This document shows, one piece after another, positions 61,301 through 64,000 of a stretch of DNA of 64,000 nt. Position numbers and translations under genes: made by a program. The stretch is from Mugil cephalus. Lineage: Eukaryota; Chordata; Actinopteri; Mugiliformes; Mugilidae. The notes under the pieces are model-generated. The model searched no databases and was not told where the DNA came from. It was given only the letters and a program-made list of their open reading frames with translations. The stretch covers positions 17,329,001 through 17,393,000 of the forward strand of contig NC_061781.1 in NCBI RefSeq assembly GCF_022458985.1. The letters run 5' to 3'. Every line of letters begins with the position of its first letter. Within the stretch, counting starts at the first letter, position 1.

Positions 61301-64000
61301 CTGGGACTACTTAATGCTGATTTGGATAGCAAGTAAAGCCAAATTGCTTTTCATATTCAGCTGCTCCTGTGGGCTTGACTCTTTTAACACACATTTCCTT
61401 TTTTGGTGCATATGAAAGCACCATTTAACAATAGAGTCATTTATTCATCTTAGAAGTCCATTTTAATAGACCAAATTAGTGTTAGCCTCATAACAGGTAT
61501 ATGTCAAAACATGCATTGCACAGAACAAAAGTAGTAATTCAAGTAGATTGAGTTTAAATCTTAAAATGTCAGTGCAATTGAGTTATCAGCTTCCTTGTTT
61601 AGAGTAATATGACAAGCCTAACAGTGCTATCCAATCTGCTAAGTAAGAGGCTGCGTTCAATAGCGAGTTTAGCAAGCTATATGATTGAGGAGAAACAGCT
61701 ACTTTGGCTCTGTTCAAAGACAAATGTACCAACTAGCAAATAAACCCTAATCTCATGATGAAGTCCATATGTTAAATGTTACTAATCCTACTAAAAGGAA
61801 ACTTTGTAGTTTTCCAAATTTCATATGGGACAAAATTAGCCTAGCTTCGCCCTGTCTTGTGCTAAGTTTGTAGTTACATATTTACATGAACATGTTAAAC
61901 ATTGCAAATGACAGACAGTAGTTACATGTCAGCTCTCAGGAGAAGCACAAGGCCAAGTTGAGAGTCACACACCTGGAGACATATTATGTGCAATAAGACA
62001 CGTTTTCTATTTCCTCCACTTAAGAGGTCCTGTACCACTTATCCACCGAGACCTGCTTGATGTAAACCAGGTATTCATCGACCCCAAAGAAATAACTTCT
62101 GTAATCAAAAGCAGATGCATCTGCAGAGAGCTGTTCTCACCCTCACATGGGCCCATCAGCTCATGTCTACAAAACTCTCAAGAGCTAGAAAAACGCACAC
62201 GCAATAGACGTAAACAAAATTAATACCAGACATCGAGAAATTCTTGGCAAACTTTGTGGGATCAAATATGTGTGTTACCCTGGGAAAATCCACAATTTAA
62301 AAAAAAAAATCACCAGTCTGCTCTGCATGACCAAGCATGACTCTGCTGCCTGTCATCAAATTTGAGGCCATGACACCCAAACATCTGAAGTGATGCGGTC
62401 TTAACTTAAGAAAACTGTGTATCTGTTAGAAAAACATCCGGCTTTGTTGCTTTAACATCTTAAGGAAAGCAGAAAGCTAAGCCTACTACATGGCCAGATG
62501 TGGACAGAGAAGTAAACACAGCTCACAGCACTGGAACAGCAGGAATTAATGAACATGTCAGCGGACGCGAAATAGGAATACTGTACTGTCCATGCTAACA
62601 GTCCACCCAGGAATTCTCACATGCAAAATTAACTCGGCAAATGGGAAAATACTTTAACACGGTTTCTCAGGCTCCGCTGGTTGGCACAGAGTTGTGTGTG
62701 TGTGTGTGGCTGCGTGTGCATACAGCAGTGTAAAAACCTTGAAAAAGCCTAGTGGGATACTTCCAGCTGCAGAAAGCTGTTCTCTGCTGATCACTCCCTG
62801 TACATGTTAAGGAAATAAATACTGTTTTATGAATTCAACTGAAGCTAAAGAGTGCCAGAAGGGCTAGTTCAACAAAACACTGTCGTAATAATTCATTGTA
62901 ACACATGCTAATGCCTCTAAAAGATGCTGTGCAATATTCCGGCCTTACATTCCAAAGGTCACTGGTCTCTCTTAATCAACCAGTCCTTCGTCACGTCATC
63001 TTGACCGGTCACGGGATCACCCTGCTGACCTGTAACTTCTGGCCAGGCCATTAGAGGGGATTTAGACAGAGCTTTTCAATAAAAAGGTCATCTTGATAAC
63101 TCAGCTCTTCCCAAGTGTCTAAAGATGTGCATGCGGTTGAGCTTGTTACCTTGTTAACGAGCTAACTTACTAACCTTTTTGTCTCTGCGGGGACTTTCCA
63201 GCTCCAACAATTACCCACAGTTATTTAGTTTTAGTACTTAAACTCTCATAAAACAAAATGATAGAACAGAAATCTTGCAAAGCTAACTGTGAGGTCCCGT
63301 TATAGCTGTATTGTTGTTGCAGCCCAGAGAGATGGGTTTGTTTGGTTTCTGTGAAGAGCTCTGTTTGTGTGCCCACACATTACTGGTTTGGGCGGTTATT
63401 GTTTGGCACAAGATAAAAAAAAAAAAAAAAAAACATTCCTCTTCAATCCCACAGGAGCAAGATTGATGAAATTCACATAAACATCAAATTGAAAGCTCTT
63501 CATTTGTTTTTATTTTTCTTGTACCCAACTCAATCTGTTTGACATGTCTGGAAGTAAACAACCCATATGCACATTTACTTTTTGAGGCAAAAAAAAAATG
63601 GGAGAAAAATGTTCAGGGGTGGCAAAGGAAACGGGGGGCAACAATTACTTTGTTAAGATGTTTGTTTTCTTTGAGAAGGGGCCAATCCAGTTCATGTGCA
63701 CTTCAACTCTCCCTGTGGCTGCTCTGTGAATGCGCAGCACTGTGCCACAGGATATGGGATTTGGGAAGCCATTCTTTCTCTAAGGAGGAAGGCCTCTTCC
63801 TTGCCTTTTATGCTCACAAAGACAAGAAGGGGTTGGGTCAGCCCCGCGTCTCTCTCAAGAGTGCTCTGGTATCTGGGAATAACGTCAGCACGTGAGGACA
63901 AGCAATGACCTCAGTGACTTAAGTACTGACTCGATTCCTCCGCCATGGAATATTCTCACACAAATTAACGCACATAAAAGGAAGGGAAAGAAGTTATTTC
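55367..64000 (-). other. col4a1: col4a1 intron 1 (partial), continuing past the window
   Basis: At least 8.6 kb upstream of exon 2 with no exon 1 recognised: no minus-strand ATG followed by a signal peptide and a phase-0 donor. A CpG-richer stretch at about 56820-57060 with a TGACGTCG (CRE-like) motif at 57033-57040 and a short TTTGTGAG array (58681-58716) are the only local features noted. Open frames such as 57682-58194 on the plus strand match nothing I recognise. Mammalian COL4A1 has regulatory elements in intron 1, so enhancers may be present. Confidence 0.6.
58681..58716. repeat. Short tandem octamer array (TTTGTGAG)4
   Basis: Four exact copies of TTTGTGAG plus a partial fifth. Confidence 0.9.

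Noticed and set aside
61078..61332. Possible signal-peptide exon 1 of col4a1 on the minus strand
   Set aside because: A weakly hydrophobic segment exists (IPLLCFYSFVLAPV), but no phase-0 donor follows a plausible signal peptide and nothing resembles collagen IV exon 1.

Overview
This is a vertebrate genomic window, most likely from a ray-finned (teleost) fish. Three things point there. The genes have vertebrate exon-intron structure with compact introns of about 100-500 bp. A degenerate Tc1-like repeat of the kind common in fish genomes is present. The insulin receptor substrate is shorter (1115 residues) than mammalian IRS2 and lacks its long Gly/Ala/Pro runs. The species cannot be named from the sequence.

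Two protein-coding genes are supported, both on the minus strand. The first is irs2 (insulin receptor substrate 2). Nearly the whole protein is encoded by one exon (13173-16515). A 6.4 kb intron separates it from a terminal exon (about 4283-6798) that supplies only the last two bases of the final Glu codon, the stop codon and a long 3' UTR. The second is col4a1 (collagen IV alpha-1 chain). I placed 51 exons between 39048 and 55366, all with consistent splice sites and reading phase (4845 coding nt, 1615 codons including stop). Only the signal-peptide exon 1 is missing; it must lie beyond the right edge, together with the head-to-head col4a2 promoter expected from other vertebrates.

Layout: 1-4282 is intergenic sequence downstream of irs2. 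4283-16925 is irs2, with a TATA box at 16949-16956. About 16957-38117 is a 21 kb gene-free spacer with microsatellites, a Tc1-like remnant (22973-23514) and AT-rich TAATTA-containing stretches that could be regulatory. 38118-55366 is col4a1 with its 3' UTR. 55367-64000 is the first part of col4a1 intron 1.

The order irs2(-) then col4a1(-) matches the human 13q34 arrangement IRS2-COL4A1. It is one of three ancient IRS/collagen IV paralogous blocks (IRS1-COL4A4/A3, IRS2-COL4A1/A2, IRS4-COL4A5/A6). The two genes do not form a pathway: IRS2 is a cytoplasmic adaptor for insulin/IGF1 receptors and COL4A1 is a basement-membrane network collagen. The regulatory signals of most interest are a perfect let-7 seed match in the irs2 3' UTR and a perfect miR-29 8-mer in the col4a1 3' UTR. 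Both fit known mammalian regulation. I found no undescribed gene system, CRISPR array, RNA gene or intact transposon.
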